Shown here one piece after another: positions 9,418 to 19,005 of a stretch of DNA of 64,000 bases. The notes beneath the pieces are model-generated. The model saw nothing but the letters and a program-made list of their open reading frames with translations, did not search any database and was not told where the DNA came from. How positions within the stretch are numbered: position 1 is the first letter of the stretch; every line of letters starts with the position of its first letter. This stretch comes from an uncultured bacterium. GTDB lineage: Bacteria; Hydrogenedentota; Hydrogenedentia; Hydrogenedentales; Hydrogenedentaceae. Location: assembly GCA_938014335.1 (NCBI GenBank), contig CALLRP010000025.1, forward strand, positions 1 through 64,000. Reading direction: 5' to 3'. Made by a program: the position numbers and the translations under genes.

Positions 9418-11040
9418 ATGAATAATATAAACAGTGAGAAAATATCAGACATATCCTCCCAGCCTCATCGCGATGTCTTCCCCCACATTGACAATATTTT
9501 TTTTGATAGAAGAAAAAAATCATTTCGATACTTAATTTTCTCCATTGTAATATTAACATTCTATTTATGGTTTTCAGACCGCTATTTGCGCTTTGATTTA
9601 GATGAGACAAAGTACCGTGTTGCATTGACATTAGAAAAAGAATCGGCTCGGCCTATTATGAGAAATTTGGCTACCAAAATCTTTTCTAATCCCACTCTGT
9701 TAGATGACACAAGATACTATCAATATTTAGAATACCTTGCTTCAATTGAGGAAGATGATGAAGTTATAAAACTTTATCAAAATATTTATGATATTGGGGA
9801 CATTAATTCTTCATTTTTATCTAATTATGCGATAAAACTTTATTTCTTAGCAGAATACAATAAGGCAAGAGAGTTGCTCCAAGAAGCACAAAATCTTCCT
9901 CCTAGTAATTCTTTATTAGGATATTTAGAATCGGCAATGATTATAATCCCATCGGTAACGAATGAAAATATATTTGCAGAAGGCATCTCTATAATTGCTA
10001 AAGAAAATAGAAGCGGAACTCCTGTTACCTTCCCAGAACCTTTCTGGCATGATACACTTCCAAAATATACTTATTCTTATTATGTACAAAAATCTAACAT
10101 TATGAATCATTATTTAGCACCTCTTTACAAATTATCTTCTGAAATACTTAATAGAATAGAAAGAGATTTAAATGAAAATAATTTTCAAAATGCGCAAGTA
10201 TGGTTGGAAGAACTGTTTTTTATGGGTAAAAAAATAGGGATGAGTATAAATTCACCTGATTTATATTTAAATTTGCCAATATGTATTTTTTCCTTAAAAC
10301 TTCAAAAAGATGCTTTGACTTTAAGTGATAAATTTTCCCGAACCCTACATTCTAATCTCTTAGAGAAAGAAAGAAAGAAATTGAGTCAAATATCAAATCT
10401 TTTAGAAGCATGTGAAAAACTGGAAAATATGAGAAGTTTTGAGTTAGAAAAAAACAGAGCCAACAGGACAAAAATAATAGGATTTATCTTTTTGGGGATT
10501 CTTATATTATTAATAATCTATTTGGTGGTTAAATTAGCATCTTATTTGTTATCTAAATTACAATCTGATTTGTTGGTATTTTACTTTCCAGATTCTATCT
10601 ACTTCTTATGTTTAATTTGGGTAATTCTTTTATCTATACCTTCATTTTATTGTTTATATTTAAATAAAATTTTATTTGAGAAAATTTCCCTAAACCTTTT
10701 TATTTGGTCCTTTCTTATTATATCTCCCTTTCTCATAGGTTTATTTATTTTAAGATATAAAAAAATAAGTATAAATGATTCAACTAATCTAAAAAATAAT
10801 CTCGAGATTCTAAAATTAGCCCCCCCAAAAAGATGTTATACTTTTCGTTTGGTTATCTATTTTACGGAAAAATTATCAGGTATATTATTAGGTTACTATA
10901 TAGTTTTAGTTTGTATTTTATTTTTATCATTTCGTATCATATCGTCTTCTTATCCTTTTCAGTTGAATTTGACCAGGGACCCAATGAGAATTGAAGAACT
11001 GAATTTGATAAAGAATTTTATTCTATTTATTCATTCTTGA
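9418..11040 (+). CDS. Membrane protein of unknown function with helical-repeat middle region
   Basis: 540 residues, not recognised. A short cytoplasmic N-terminus is followed by a transmembrane helix at about 38-55 (YLIFSIVILTFYLWFS), then about 300 residues of mostly helical soluble sequence. The first part of this (DDEVIKLYQNIYDIGDINSS..., YNKARELLQEAQNLPP) looks like TPR-type helical repeats. Four or so further membrane helices lie at about 355-376, 393-412, 417-440 and 480-510. It starts 55 bases after pgi without an obvious ribosome site and is followed by the HTH-receiver gene after 104 bases. Topology suggests a periplasmic helical-repeat domain tethered to the inner membrane; no function is proposed. 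Confidence 0.75.
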   Translation: MNNINSEKISDISSQPHRDVFPHIDNIFFDRRKKSFRYLIFSIVILTFYLWFSDRYLRFDLDETKYRVALTLEKESARPIMRNLATKIFSNPTLLDDTRYYQYLEYLASIEEDDEVIKLYQNIYDIGDINSSFLSNYAIKLYFLAEYNKARELLQEAQNLPPSNSLLGYLESAMIIIPSVTNENIFAEGISIIAKENRSGTPVTFPEPFWHDTLPKYTYSYYVQKSNIMNHYLAPLYKLSSEILNRIERDLNENNFQNAQVWLEELFFMGKKIGMSINSPDLYLNLPICIFSLKLQKDALTLSDKFSRTLHSNLLEKERKKLSQISNLLEACEKLENMRSFELEKNRANRTKIIGFIFLGILILLIIYLVVKLASYLLSKLQSDLLVFYFPDSIYFLCLIWVILLSIPSFYCLYLNKILFEKISLNLFIWSFLIISPFLIGLFILRYKKISINDSTNLKNNLEILKLAPPKRCYTFRLVIYFTEKLSGILLGYYIVLVCILFLSFRIISSSYPFQLNLTRDPMRIEELNLIKNFILFIHS

Positions 11041-11144
11041 CATAGATTACTAAATTTACTTATAATAACTACTAATCTAATTAATAATGTTAAATATGTA
11101 ATTATTACGAAACATAAACTATATTGATTTAGGAGATTAAGAAA

Positions 11145-11729
11145 ATGAATCGTGAACAAAAAGCATTCACAACTTTTGAAGCAGCGAGAATTTGTCATGT
11201 AACACACCATAGTATTAAAAACTGGATTCGTCAAGGGCTTATTAAAGCATCGAGAACTCCGGGAGGTCATTACAGGATTCTTGAGAAAGATTTGGATGAA
11301 TTTCGTGAAAAATATGATATGTTTCCCAGAGATAAAAATGCAAAGAAATACCGAATTATGGTAGTAGATGATGACCCCGATGCCATTGATTTGATTGAAA
11401 ATATATTAAGCAAAGAAGAATATGAAGTTTTAAAGGTAAGTAATGCGACGGAAGTAGGTCTTAAGGCAATTCAATTATCACCCGACCTTATTTTATTAGA
11501 TTTCCTTATGCCAGAAATTAATGGTTTTGAAGTATGTCGTGCGTTGAGAAATAATGATATGACCCGATTCATACCTATTATGGCAGTTACATGCTTGACA
11601 AAAGATGCTGATATTGAACGGATTTTTGCCTGTGGTGCAGATGAATATCTTGCAAAACCATTTAAAGTTGATCAATTACTTGAAAAAGTAAAAGATTTAG
11701 TAACCAAAGGGCGTCCTGTCCAAAAGTAA
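11145..11729 (+). CDS. HTH (MerR/excisionase-type) - receiver domain response regulator
   Basis: 194 residues. The N-terminal 60 residues form a winged HTH of the BldC/excisionase type (FEAARICHVTHHSIKNWIRQG, then RTPGGHYRILEKDLDEF). A receiver domain follows (about 70-190): acidic pair in MVVDDDPD, phospho-acceptor Asp in LILLDFLMPEINGFEV, Thr in MAVTCLTKD and Lys in YLAKPFKV. DNA binding ahead of the receiver is the reverse of the OmpR/NarL order. A paralogue with the same order lies at 60024-60602. The ribosome site TTAGGAGATTAAGAAA precedes ATG 11145. Only 65 bases separate it from the hybrid histidine kinase, which makes that kinase the likely partner (inference). Confidence 0.9.
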   Translation: MNREQKAFTTFEAARICHVTHHSIKNWIRQGLIKASRTPGGHYRILEKDLDEFREKYDMFPRDKNAKKYRIMVVDDDPDAIDLIENILSKEEYEVLKVSNATEVGLKAIQLSPDLILLDFLMPEINGFEVCRALRNNDMTRFIPIMAVTCLTKDADIERIFACGADEYLAKPFKVDQLLEKVKDLVTKGRPVQK

Positions 11730-11794
11730 TCATAGAGGTCTAATTATAAATTTTAAACCCAAGAGAAAAGTATATTTCTCTTTGGGGATATTTC

Positions 11795-14700
11795 ATGGAA
11801 CAAAAACAGAAATATCGCACCAGCCTTGAAAGAAAGTTTTTTACGGCAATTTTTTGGGTTGGTGTCATTCCTATGACGCTAACACTAATCGTTGCCTATA
11901 TATTTGCAAGAGAGGGACAGTGGATTACTGCAAAAAAAAATTTAACAAGTACAGTAAAAATTACCACAGAAGGAATTCGACTTTCTTTATCAACCCGCTT
12001 GACTTTCACATCTCGTATTGTTACTGATCCTATTTTCTCACAATTCTGTGAAAAACCAAAAGAGGAGCGGGAATTATTTACACATCAGATTGAAGAAAAA
12101 ATTACAACATTCCAGTCTGCAAGTGAAGGTAAATCCATAGCCATTGCAATTACGGATATAGATAATAATCTTCTTTATTCAACACCCTTATTCAAATTAG
12201 GTAGCACACTTGTTTCAGATTGGTATAAAAAGATACACTATCCAGAAGTTATTGCAATATCCACCCCACCCCAAGCCGATAGATATACTTTGACAATAGC
12301 GGTTCCCATTCGAAATTCAAACAATAAGATTGTGGGTTTTCTATTAGAAATTCAGGAAGCATCAGAACTTATTCATTTTGCGTTAGCACAATCATTAGAA
12401 AGCAGTATCCATTTCGAAAATATTTATTTTATGTTTGTATATCTAAGGGATAATGATGGGATATCTGTCTTTTGTGATAATAGAGAAAAGGATGGAAAAA
12501 TAAACTTTAATTATGAAATTTCTGATGCTCGATTAGTTCAACGATTAAAAAGAATATCTGACAAGACAGAGGGACTTATAACATTATTAAGATTCTCCAG
12601 TCAGGGAAAGAACTTTCCTATATTGTTAGCGTATCAAAAAATTCATCCGGAGTATGACCTTTATTTCTGTGCATATCGTCATCTCGATAATATATTTTGG
12701 TTTATACATGTCGGTTCTATTGTCGCATTAATAGTAGCTGGGATGGTCATTCTTTTCTTTTCATTAATAAGTTATCGCATTGTTCACAGGAACATCCTAA
12801 GACCTTTAAGTTTAATTAACGAAGGTGCTCAAATAATCCGTCAGGGCGATTTAGAACTTAAACTCAAAATAGAAACGGGTGATGAATTAGAAGAAGTAGC
12901 CCACTCATTTAATGAAATGGCAAGTGCATTAAAAAAGAATATTTATGAATTAGAAACGTCGGAAGAGCGATATCGAAATATTGTTAACTCAATGAGAGAT
13001 GGTATATATCAAGCGAATAAGGAAGGAATTTTAACATTTATCAATCCTTTTGGAGCAAAAATTTTGGGTTTTAACGAACCGGAAAAGGCAATAGGGACTC
13101 GTATAGAAAATCTGTTTTTGAACTTAAAAGACTTTAAAGTCTTTTGTTCGGATTTAGAAAAAAATGGTTATTTAAATCAGTTTCGTACGTGGGTTAAGAC
13201 TATAACGGGAGAATTGATTTGCGTAGAAATATCCGCTGGATATATGAAAGATGAACATTCAAAAATAATAGGTATTGAGGGTATTTTCCGAGATATTACC
13301 CAAAATGTTTTATTGGAAAATGAAGTCCAAGAGCGAGCAGAAAGATTGCGAGCTGTAAATATTATTGCAAGGACCATTAACTCCAGTTTGGAAGCAGGGA
13401 AATTATATGAAACCATTGTAAATGAAATTAAACAATTAATTGATACAATTGACTACGCCTTAGTCGCTTTTCCTCCTGAAAAACTGGGACATCCTCAGTG
13501 TCTTGATTTTGAGTCCTGCTTTGAAATATTAACTTTACTCCCATCGCTGGAAACCGAAGCCCGTATGGGGAACTTCTATTGTGGGGAAAAAGTCATCCGA
13601 GAAGAGAGAACTCTTATTTTTGATTACCTACAATCTGAAGATGATACCATTGCAAAAGAATTCCCCCCAGAAATAACAAGTTTAGCTGCAACACCCTTAT
13701 TTGCCGAGGAAAAAGTTATTGGTGTTTTAGTGGTGGGGTCAAAAATTCCTAAAGCATTTTCTCCCCATGATATAGAAATTATCGAAGAGGTTTCCCCTCA
13801 CATTGCGGTAGCCATTCGCAATGCAAGATTACTGGAAAAACTTCAGAACACACTGGATGAAATTAACAGGGCAAGGGAACAGTTAAATAAAGCTAATGAG
13901 GAATTAAAAACTCTCGATGAAATGAAAACCAATCTTCTTTCGAATGTATCTCATGAATTACGGACACCATTAGTTTCGGTTATGGGATATACCGACATGA
14001 TTTTAAAAGGCAAAACAGGTCCTATAAATGATACACAAAGAGAATACTTATCTATAAGTATACGGAATGTGGAAAAGTTAGTTAATCTAATTGAAAATCT
14101 GTTGGACTTTTCAAAACTACATAAAGGGAAGGAGGAACTCGTATTTAGCACTTTTGATATTGTGGAATGTGCCGAAATTGGATTACAGAATATACGACCT
14201 ATGGCAGACCCGAGAGGGATTCAATTAATTTTGAATGCAGAACAAAAACCGATATTGGTGGATGGAGATAAAGGGAAAATCTTACAAGTCTTTAATAATT
14301 TATTATCGAATGCAGTTAAATTTAATAAGAATGAAGGTTCCGTTGAAGTTAGAATAAAAATTATAGAAGAGGATGTAGAAGTTTCTGTTATTGATACAGG
14401 AATAGGTATCCCGCCAGAAGCCATTGATAAGATTTTTACTCGTTTTTACCAGGTAGATTCTTCTTCCACTCGAAAATACGGTGGAACAGGGATAGGACTT
14501 TCTATTTCACAAGACATTATGCGTCTGCATGGGAGCCGCATTGTTTTAACGAGTACCCAAGGGAAGGGTAGTATATTTTCTTTTCGGCTACCTATACATG
14601 GAACACGGTCTGAAGAAAACCGTATTTACGCTCGACAAATAACACCTGATGAAACTCACCTATTGGTAGAATTGGTCACGCAGGACAGGTCATTAAGTGC

Positions 14701-15406
14701 CCAGATCCGCCATTGGCTATTAGAAGAAAATATAGATATACTTCATTCTGGACATCCTTCCACAGCAATATCATTAGCACTCAAATATAATCCCGATTGT
14801 ATAATCATTGATTGTGATGAAGGCCCCTTAGGAGAACTTACAATAAGCGAAATACTTGGAAGTCCCGGTGTCATTGAAATACCTATCATATTAATTACGG
14901 GAAATGAACAATTATATACCCAATATTCGGACAAAGTTATTCATTGGCTTCCCAAGCAATTGAGAAAAAGTATACTTCTTAGTGCTATACGCTATGCAAT
15001 CAAAAATATCCCTCTGGAAGAGTGTAAATTAGGAGATACGATACTTTGTGTAGATGATGATGTAGAGATTCTTCAATTCATGAAAAATTGCCTTGAAACA
15101 GAAGGATATAAAGTGGACATAGCCACTTCCGGTGAAGAATGTATTGAGAAAGCACAGACAGGGCAATTTCGTCTTATTTTACTAGATATTGCTATGCCGG
15201 GACTTGACGGAATTGAGGTTTGTCGAATTATTAGAACGAACCCGAAATTAAAGGGAATATGTATCCATATTGTTACAGCCAAACCGATTAATGAAGTAAT
15301 TAAAAGGACCTATGAAGTAGAAGCAGATGGAATTTTGCAAAAACCTTTCAAACAAGAAGACCTTATATCTATTGTAAAAAATTACATACCCAAAGATAAC
15401 ATATAA
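11795..15406 (+). CDS. Membrane hybrid sensor histidine kinase (HAMP-PAS-GAF-HisKA-HATPase-REC-REC)
   Basis: 1203 residues. A membrane helix at about 15-37 and a second at about 300-325 bound a periplasmic sensor region of about 260 residues (Cache-like by position, not certain). HAMP follows (about 328-382, ILRPLSLINEGAQIIRQGDLEL), then PAS (about 390-505, RYRNIVNSMRDGIYQANKEG), GAF (about 520-690), a coiled coil, HisKA with phospho-His 720 in SNVSHELRTPLVSVMGY, and HATPase with N box NNLLSNAVKFN, G1 DTGIGIPPEA and G2 GGTGIGLSIS. A receiver-like domain at about 945-1065 keeps an Asp in CIIIDCDEG but lacks the paired N-terminal acids. A complete receiver at about 1078-1200 has CVDDDVEI, LLDIAMPGLDGIEV and LQKPFKQED. 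The ATG follows TTGGGGATATTTC. Signal unknown. Confidence 0.92.
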   Translation: MEQKQKYRTSLERKFFTAIFWVGVIPMTLTLIVAYIFAREGQWITAKKNLTSTVKITTEGIRLSLSTRLTFTSRIVTDPIFSQFCEKPKEERELFTHQIEEKITTFQSASEGKSIAIAITDIDNNLLYSTPLFKLGSTLVSDWYKKIHYPEVIAISTPPQADRYTLTIAVPIRNSNNKIVGFLLEIQEASELIHFALAQSLESSIHFENIYFMFVYLRDNDGISVFCDNREKDGKINFNYEISDARLVQRLKRISDKTEGLITLLRFSSQGKNFPILLAYQKIHPEYDLYFCAYRHLDNIFWFIHVGSIVALIVAGMVILFFSLISYRIVHRNILRPLSLINEGAQIIRQGDLELKLKIETGDELEEVAHSFNEMASALKKNIYELETSEERYRNIVNSMRDGIYQANKEGILTFINPFGAKILGFNEPEKAIGTRIENLFLNLKDFKVFCSDLEKNGYLNQFRTWVKTITGELICVEISAGYMKDEHSKIIGIEGIFRDITQNVLLENEVQERAERLRAVNIIARTINSSLEAGKLYETIVNEIKQLIDTIDYALVAFPPEKLGHPQCLDFESCFEILTLLPSLETEARMGNFYCGEKVIREERTLIFDYLQSEDDTIAKEFPPEITSLAATPLFAEEKVIGVLVVGSKIPKAFSPHDIEIIEEVSPHIAVAIRNARLLEKLQNTLDEINRAREQLNKANEELKTLDEMKTNLLSNVSHELRTPLVSVMGYTDMILKGKTGPINDTQREYLSISIRNVEKLVNLIENLLDFSKLHKGKEELVFSTFDIVECAEIGLQNIRPMADPRGIQLILNAEQKPILVDGDKGKILQVFNNLLSNAVKFNKNEGSVEVRIKIIEEDVEVSVIDTGIGIPPEAIDKIFTRFYQVDSSSTRKYGGTGIGLSISQDIMRLHGSRIVLTSTQGKGSIFSFRLPIHGTRSEENRIYARQITPDETHLLVELVTQDRSLSAQIRHWLLEENIDILHSGHPSTAISLALKYNPDCIIIDCDEGPLGELTISEILGSPGVIEIPIILITGNEQLYTQYSDKVIHWLPKQLRKSILLSAIRYAIKNIPLEECKLGDTILCVDDDVEILQFMKNCLETEGYKVDIATSGEECIEKAQTGQFRLILLDIAMPGLDGIEVCRIIRTNPKLKGICIHIVTAKPINEVIKRTYEVEADGILQKPFKQEDLISIVKNYIPKDNI

Positions 15407-15409
15407 TCT

Positions 15410-16477
15410 TTATTCAAGGTAGGATTCAAAGAAGCGGTAGGGAGGTTCAATGGGTTTATCATTTTTTCTATTTATATCTAAAATAGGACTGAAAAGTACT
15501 TTTATGGGTTCTTGCTCATTAACTCTAATTTTTTTAGCCAATAATTCCATTCCTTCTGTTGCCGATTCTCGGACAGGAAGCCAAACATGTGCGGACGCTT
15601 CAGATAAAACCGAACCTTTTTCCTCGTAAGTCCATGTTAGCACCTCACAGTTCTCTCCTATTTTTCTTCCCGCTCTTTTAATACCCTCTTGAAGTGCATC
15701 TCCGTTTTCTGTACCACTACTATCAATCAATGCGGTAATTTGGGTATCCGAGAAAAGTTGATATACTCTTAGCATAATGTTTTTAGGGTTAAAATTAACA
15801 GTTCTAATATTCTTTTCATTAAAGGGGATGCGAAATTCCTCCAAAGCTCGCTTATAGCCTTGAATTCTTTCTAAACCCGGTTGGTATTGGTCAAAAGACT
15901 GCAATAACGCAATATGTTTATGTCCTCGTTCGATAAAAAATTTTGTGCTAATATATGCAGCTTTTTCATAATCAACAGTTGCGTATGACATTTCGGGGAA
16001 AGAATATAAACGACCAAAAGCAACATAAGGTATTCTCGAGTTGTGAATCTTTCTGATAATGTCATCCTTTAGGGATATTGCTCCCGCTATGATACATGCT
16101 TTAAACAAATTATCAAAAACTCCTCGTGCATAATCTCCGGACTTATTTAACTCATAAGGGAACATATCAAAACATATATATTCACCTTTTTTCCCAAAGA
16201 TACGATAGAGTTCCATAAATAGCCATAAAAAAAAATTAGGACTAAAAGGAGTAACTTCTATAGGCGAAGGGAAAGTAATTCCCACACATGCGGGTTGATT
16301 GGCTCTTAAAGAGCGAGCAAAAATGTTGGGATGATAACCTAATTGTTTTACAATTTCGAGTACTTTCTTCCTTGTTACTTCTTTTACTCCATCTTTGTTA
16401 TTAATCACCTTACTAACTGTTTTTGCCGATACTCCTGCCTTTTTAGCAATGTCATAGATAGTAACTTTTTCATTCAT
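15410..16477 (-). CDS. LacI-family transcriptional regulator
   Basis: 355 residues. The N-terminal LacI HTH with hinge is canonical: VTIYDIAKKAGVSAKTVSKVINNKDGVKEVTRKKVLE, then LGYHPNIFARSLRANQ. The rest is a periplasmic-binding-protein-like effector domain (VGITFPSP, YISTKFFIERGHKHIALLQS, GYKRALEE, ALIDSSGTENGDAL), so a sugar or similar ligand is expected. The gene ends four bases from the histidine kinase on the other strand and is divergent from the pseudopilin gene; two similar palindromes in the shared upstream region are likely operators, giving autoregulation and control of the pseudopilin gene (inference). The effector cannot be named. Confidence 0.92.
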   Translation of the reverse strand: MNEKVTIYDIAKKAGVSAKTVSKVINNKDGVKEVTRKKVLEIVKQLGYHPNIFARSLRANQPACVGITFPSPIEVTPFSPNFFLWLFMELYRIFGKKGEYICFDMFPYELNKSGDYARGVFDNLFKACIIAGAISLKDDIIRKIHNSRIPYVAFGRLYSFPEMSYATVDYEKAAYISTKFFIERGHKHIALLQSFDQYQPGLERIQGYKRALEEFRIPFNEKNIRTVNFNPKNIMLRVYQLFSDTQITALIDSSGTENGDALQEGIKRAGRKIGENCEVLTWTYEEKGSVLSEASAHVWLPVRESATEGMELLAKKIRVNEQEPIKVLFSPILDINRKNDKPIEPPYRFFESYLE

Positions 16478-16494
16478 TTTGATACTCCCTTTTC

Positions 16495-16508
16495 AGTAAC
16501 CGTTTACT
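16495..16508. promoter_or_regulatory. Putative LacI-type operator next to the regulator's start
   Basis: AGTAACCGTTTACT is a near-perfect palindrome with a central CG (12 of 14 positions match its reverse complement). It lies 18 bases upstream of the LacI-family start and has the shape of LacI/CcpA-type operators. A related site lies at 16628-16641; the shared core is GTAANCGNTTAC when the first is read on the minus strand. Confidence 0.6.
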
Positions 16509-16627
16509 TATTATATCAAATAATGCATATTTTTTTTCAATATTTTTTATGCAGTTTATTGATTTTGAAATACACATAATGAAAATTTGAAAAACATAAT
16601 TTTATAATGTATAATATATACATATAT

Positions 16628-16641
16628 GGTAAACGATTACT
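16628..16641. promoter_or_regulatory. Second putative LacI-type operator, upstream of the pseudopilin gene
   Basis: GGTAAACGATTACT matches the minus-strand reading of the 16495 site at 12 of 14 positions and has the same central CG. It lies 54 bases before the pseudopilin ATG, in a position where a bound repressor would interfere with a promoter or early transcription. The two sites are 133 bases apart, which would also allow looping. Confidence 0.55.
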
Positions 16642-16695
16642 TCAATGGGCGAAGCAATCTAAATGTTTTCTAACCAAATCACAAGGAGTGATTCA

Positions 16696-17676
16696 ATGAA
16701 CAAAAAAGGTTTTACACTCATCGAACTGCTGGTCGTTATCGCAATTATCGGCATTCTTGCAGCGATACTGTTGCCAGCACTCGCACGGGCTCGTGAAGCA
16801 GCTCGTCGGTCCAGTTGCCAGAACAACTTAAAACAGTGGGGCCTCGTTTTCAAAATGTATTCGAATGAGGCAAAGGGAGAAAGATTTCCTCCCATCCAGG
16901 CAGGCAAATATATGACTTACAATCAACAGCCTCAAGGTGTACTCGATGCAGGACCTAATGTGTTTGTTCTGTATCCAGAATACCTGACAGACCCGATGAT
17001 TGTATTCTGTCCCTCGGATTCCGAATTAGGAGATTCCATCGCAAAGGCTCATTTGAGTGATGACGTTAATCAAGACTGGTGTCTCGGATATGCACATAAC
17101 CATGGAGGGAGATGTGCCCGTGCTATCGATTCCAGTTATGGTTATTTAGGCTGGGTTTTAGATAAAAGTGATTGTGATGACCCTGTTTCAGCTCTTAGTA
17201 GCTTTACTTTTTTAGGTACGCTTGCTTCATTATTAGGAGTCCAAATAGATATGAGTACGCAAGTCTCTACACAGGTAGGTTCTGCTTTAGATTATTTAGT
17301 ACAACAAGTTTTGCCTGTTTATGGTGATATTAACCAAATTCCTTTTGGCATCCTTCCTGCTGTTGACCAGGATATAAGTGTTCCTGCTGGCGTTGGAAAT
17401 GGTGGCAGTTCTACAGTATATCGTCTCCGTGAAGGTATAGAAAGGTTCTTAATCACAGATATTAATAATCCAGCGGCGACCGCACAAGCCCAGAGTTCCG
17501 TTTGGATTATGTTTGACCAGTTAGCAACGAATCCAGCTGCATATAACCATATTCCGGGTGGCTCAAATGTCCTATATATGGATGGCCATGTACAGTTCTT
17601 AAGATATGGAGAATGTGAACCTGCTCCTGTAAATAGACCGATGGCTGTTCTGGTAGGGATTTTAACCTCCGGATAG
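16696..17676 (+). CDS. DUF1559-type prepilin-like secreted protein (type II secretion pseudopilin N-terminus)
   Basis: 326 residues. The ATG at 16696 is chosen over the upstream ATG at 16663 because AAGGAGTGATTCA sits just before it and the protein then begins with the compact prepilin leader MNKKG^[14 protein letters not shown] prepilin peptidase should cut after the Gly and methylate the Phe. The helix is followed by [20 protein letters not shown] and the C-terminal [21 protein letters not shown], both characteristic of the DUF1559/H-X9-DG family common in Planctomycetes, Lentisphaerae and relatives. The central domain is probably exported; its role is not known for the family. It stands alone, with no other pilus or secretion gene nearby, and base composition is visibly higher in GC than its neighbours over the N-terminal part. 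Divergent from the LacI-type regulator. Confidence 0.92.
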   Translation: MNKKGFTLIELLVVIAIIGILAAILLPALARAREAARRSSCQNNLKQWGLVFKMYSNEAKGERFPPIQAGKYMTYNQQPQGVLDAGPNVFVLYPEYLTDPMIVFCPSDSELGDSIAKAHLSDDVNQDWCLGYAHNHGGRCARAIDSSYGYLGWVLDKSDCDDPVSALSSFTFLGTLASLLGVQIDMSTQVSTQVGSALDYLVQQVLPVYGDINQIPFGILPAVDQDISVPAGVGNGGSSTVYRLREGIERFLITDINNPAATAQAQSSVWIMFDQLATNPAAYNHIPGGSNVLYMDGHVQFLRYGECEPAPVNRPMAVLVGILTSG

Positions 17677-17701
17677 TCGTTTGACCTCATTGTAAAAGAA
17701 G

Positions 17702-17736
17702 AATGTCGGCGTTCTTTTGAATGTCGACATTTTTTT
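17702..17736 (+). terminator. Rho-independent terminator of the pseudopilin gene
   Basis: A 13-pair stem (AATGTCGGCGTTC with GAATGTCGACATT, including two G-T wobbles) closes on a TTTT loop and is followed directly by a run of T. It begins 25 bases after the pseudopilin stop codon. Confidence 0.85.
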
Positions 17737-17760
17737 ATTACAAAATTAAATCAATACAAC

Positions 17761-18993
17761 TTATTTTTTTAATATGTTTTTGCTTTTGTAATCAACAAAA
17801 TAGGTCTTTCCATTTTCTTGAATGGATAATCTTGCACATTCGTTAATAAGTTCGTTGTAATATGCGTTTTTAGGAGTGGCAATAATGCCCTGTTTGTCTA
17901 TGTTCTCTAATTCTTCTAACTGTTCCTGTTCGTCTTCAATAGTATCAATTTTATTTACACACTTTACTAATTCTTCTATAGAAGTATAGCCATATCCAAC
18001 AGGTTTTAAGCCGGGACCGTTCCAGGGAACTAATCTGAAATAGTCTGTATTGATTGTATAAAATTTTTTTCTTGGTTCCGTTAGTTCTTCTTTGATACTA
18101 TAACTTACGCCTCGGAATTGGTCATCATGTCGTAGAATAGAAGTGCTATTTTTACTCTCAAAATACATCTCCAATCCCTGCTGATTACTTCCGCCACCCA
18201 TGTCAGGATAGCCCAAACCATTAATTACAGACAAAATTCCTCCATTTTCGTAGGTAACTCTTCCGTGTGACCACATATAGCCAATGTTTCCATTTGAGTA
18301 CGGTTTTTTTATACCTATGACGGAAACTGCAACTGGCTTTAATCCCGTAATGAAGGAAACAAGGTCTACATAATGACAACCCACATAGGTAAATGGGTCG
18401 GATATGTCATAGGTGAACCAATTCTGGAAATTACTATGTCTGTAATAATAGGGTTCTATCATTTTGGCTTCACCGATAACAAATTCACCAAAAAGTCCAT
18501 CTCGATAGTGTTTCCGTGCTAGAAGGGAACGAATATCAAATCGTTTGTGGTACTCCACTCCCACAAAAAGTTTTTTTTCTTTAGATATTTTTTCGATTTC
18601 TACAAGTTGTTTGTATGTTTGAACGAGAGGTTTAACACATATCACATGTTGTTCATGATTCAGTGCTTCCATAATTGCGGGATAATGGAGGTGGTCAGGC
18701 AATGCAATGAATACGCATTGGCGTGGAGGCAAGGATTTTATAGCATCTTTGTATAATTCGGGATAGTATTCTTCTTCTGGTGTATTCAAAGAAGGAAAGG
18801 GAACAAAAGACTGGTTCGGAAATGCTTCTTTAATAATAGGACTATCATGTAAAGTTTTTAACGGGGTGGTATGTCTGGCACAAATAGAAATCTGACCTAT
18901 CGCCCCTATCCTTTGGAGGTGGTATAAACTTGGCAGTATCTGGTCATAAACGATCATGCCACCGCCTAAGATAAGAATATTTTTCACTCCCAT
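17761..18993 (-). CDS. Gfo/Idh/MocA-family oxidoreductase
   Basis: 410 residues. An N-terminal Rossmann fold (NILILGGGMIVYDQILPSL, then a sugar-dehydrogenase pattern VFIALPDHLHYPAIMEALNHEQHVICVKPLVQT) carries the family's KP motif at about residue 122, in a VKP instead of the usual EKP. The C-terminal part has the GxxVGCHYVDLVSFITG-like helix (YVGCHYVDLVSF) with the histidine expected near the active site. NAD(P)-dependent oxidation or reduction of a sugar or cyclitol is the family role; the substrate is unknown. The ATG follows AGGACTTTACG and lies 12 bases after the stop of the PpiC-like gene, so it is probably the last gene of a three-gene transcript. Longer than the typical 330-370 residues. 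Confidence 0.88.
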   Translation of the reverse strand: MGVKNILILGGGMIVYDQILPSLYHLQRIGAIGQISICARHTTPLKTLHDSPIIKEAFPNQSFVPFPSLNTPEEEYYPELYKDAIKSLPPRQCVFIALPDHLHYPAIMEALNHEQHVICVKPLVQTYKQLVEIEKISKEKKLFVGVEYHKRFDIRSLLARKHYRDGLFGEFVIGEAKMIEPYYYRHSNFQNWFTYDISDPFTYVGCHYVDLVSFITGLKPVAVSVIGIKKPYSNGNIGYMWSHGRVTYENGGILSVINGLGYPDMGGGSNQQGLEMYFESKNSTSILRHDDQFRGVSYSIKEELTEPRKKFYTINTDYFRLVPWNGPGLKPVGYGYTSIEELVKCVNKIDTIEDEQEQLEELENIDKQGIIATPKNAYYNELINECARLSIQENGKTYFVDYKSKNILKK

Positions 18994-19005
18994 CGTAAAG
19001 TCCTG

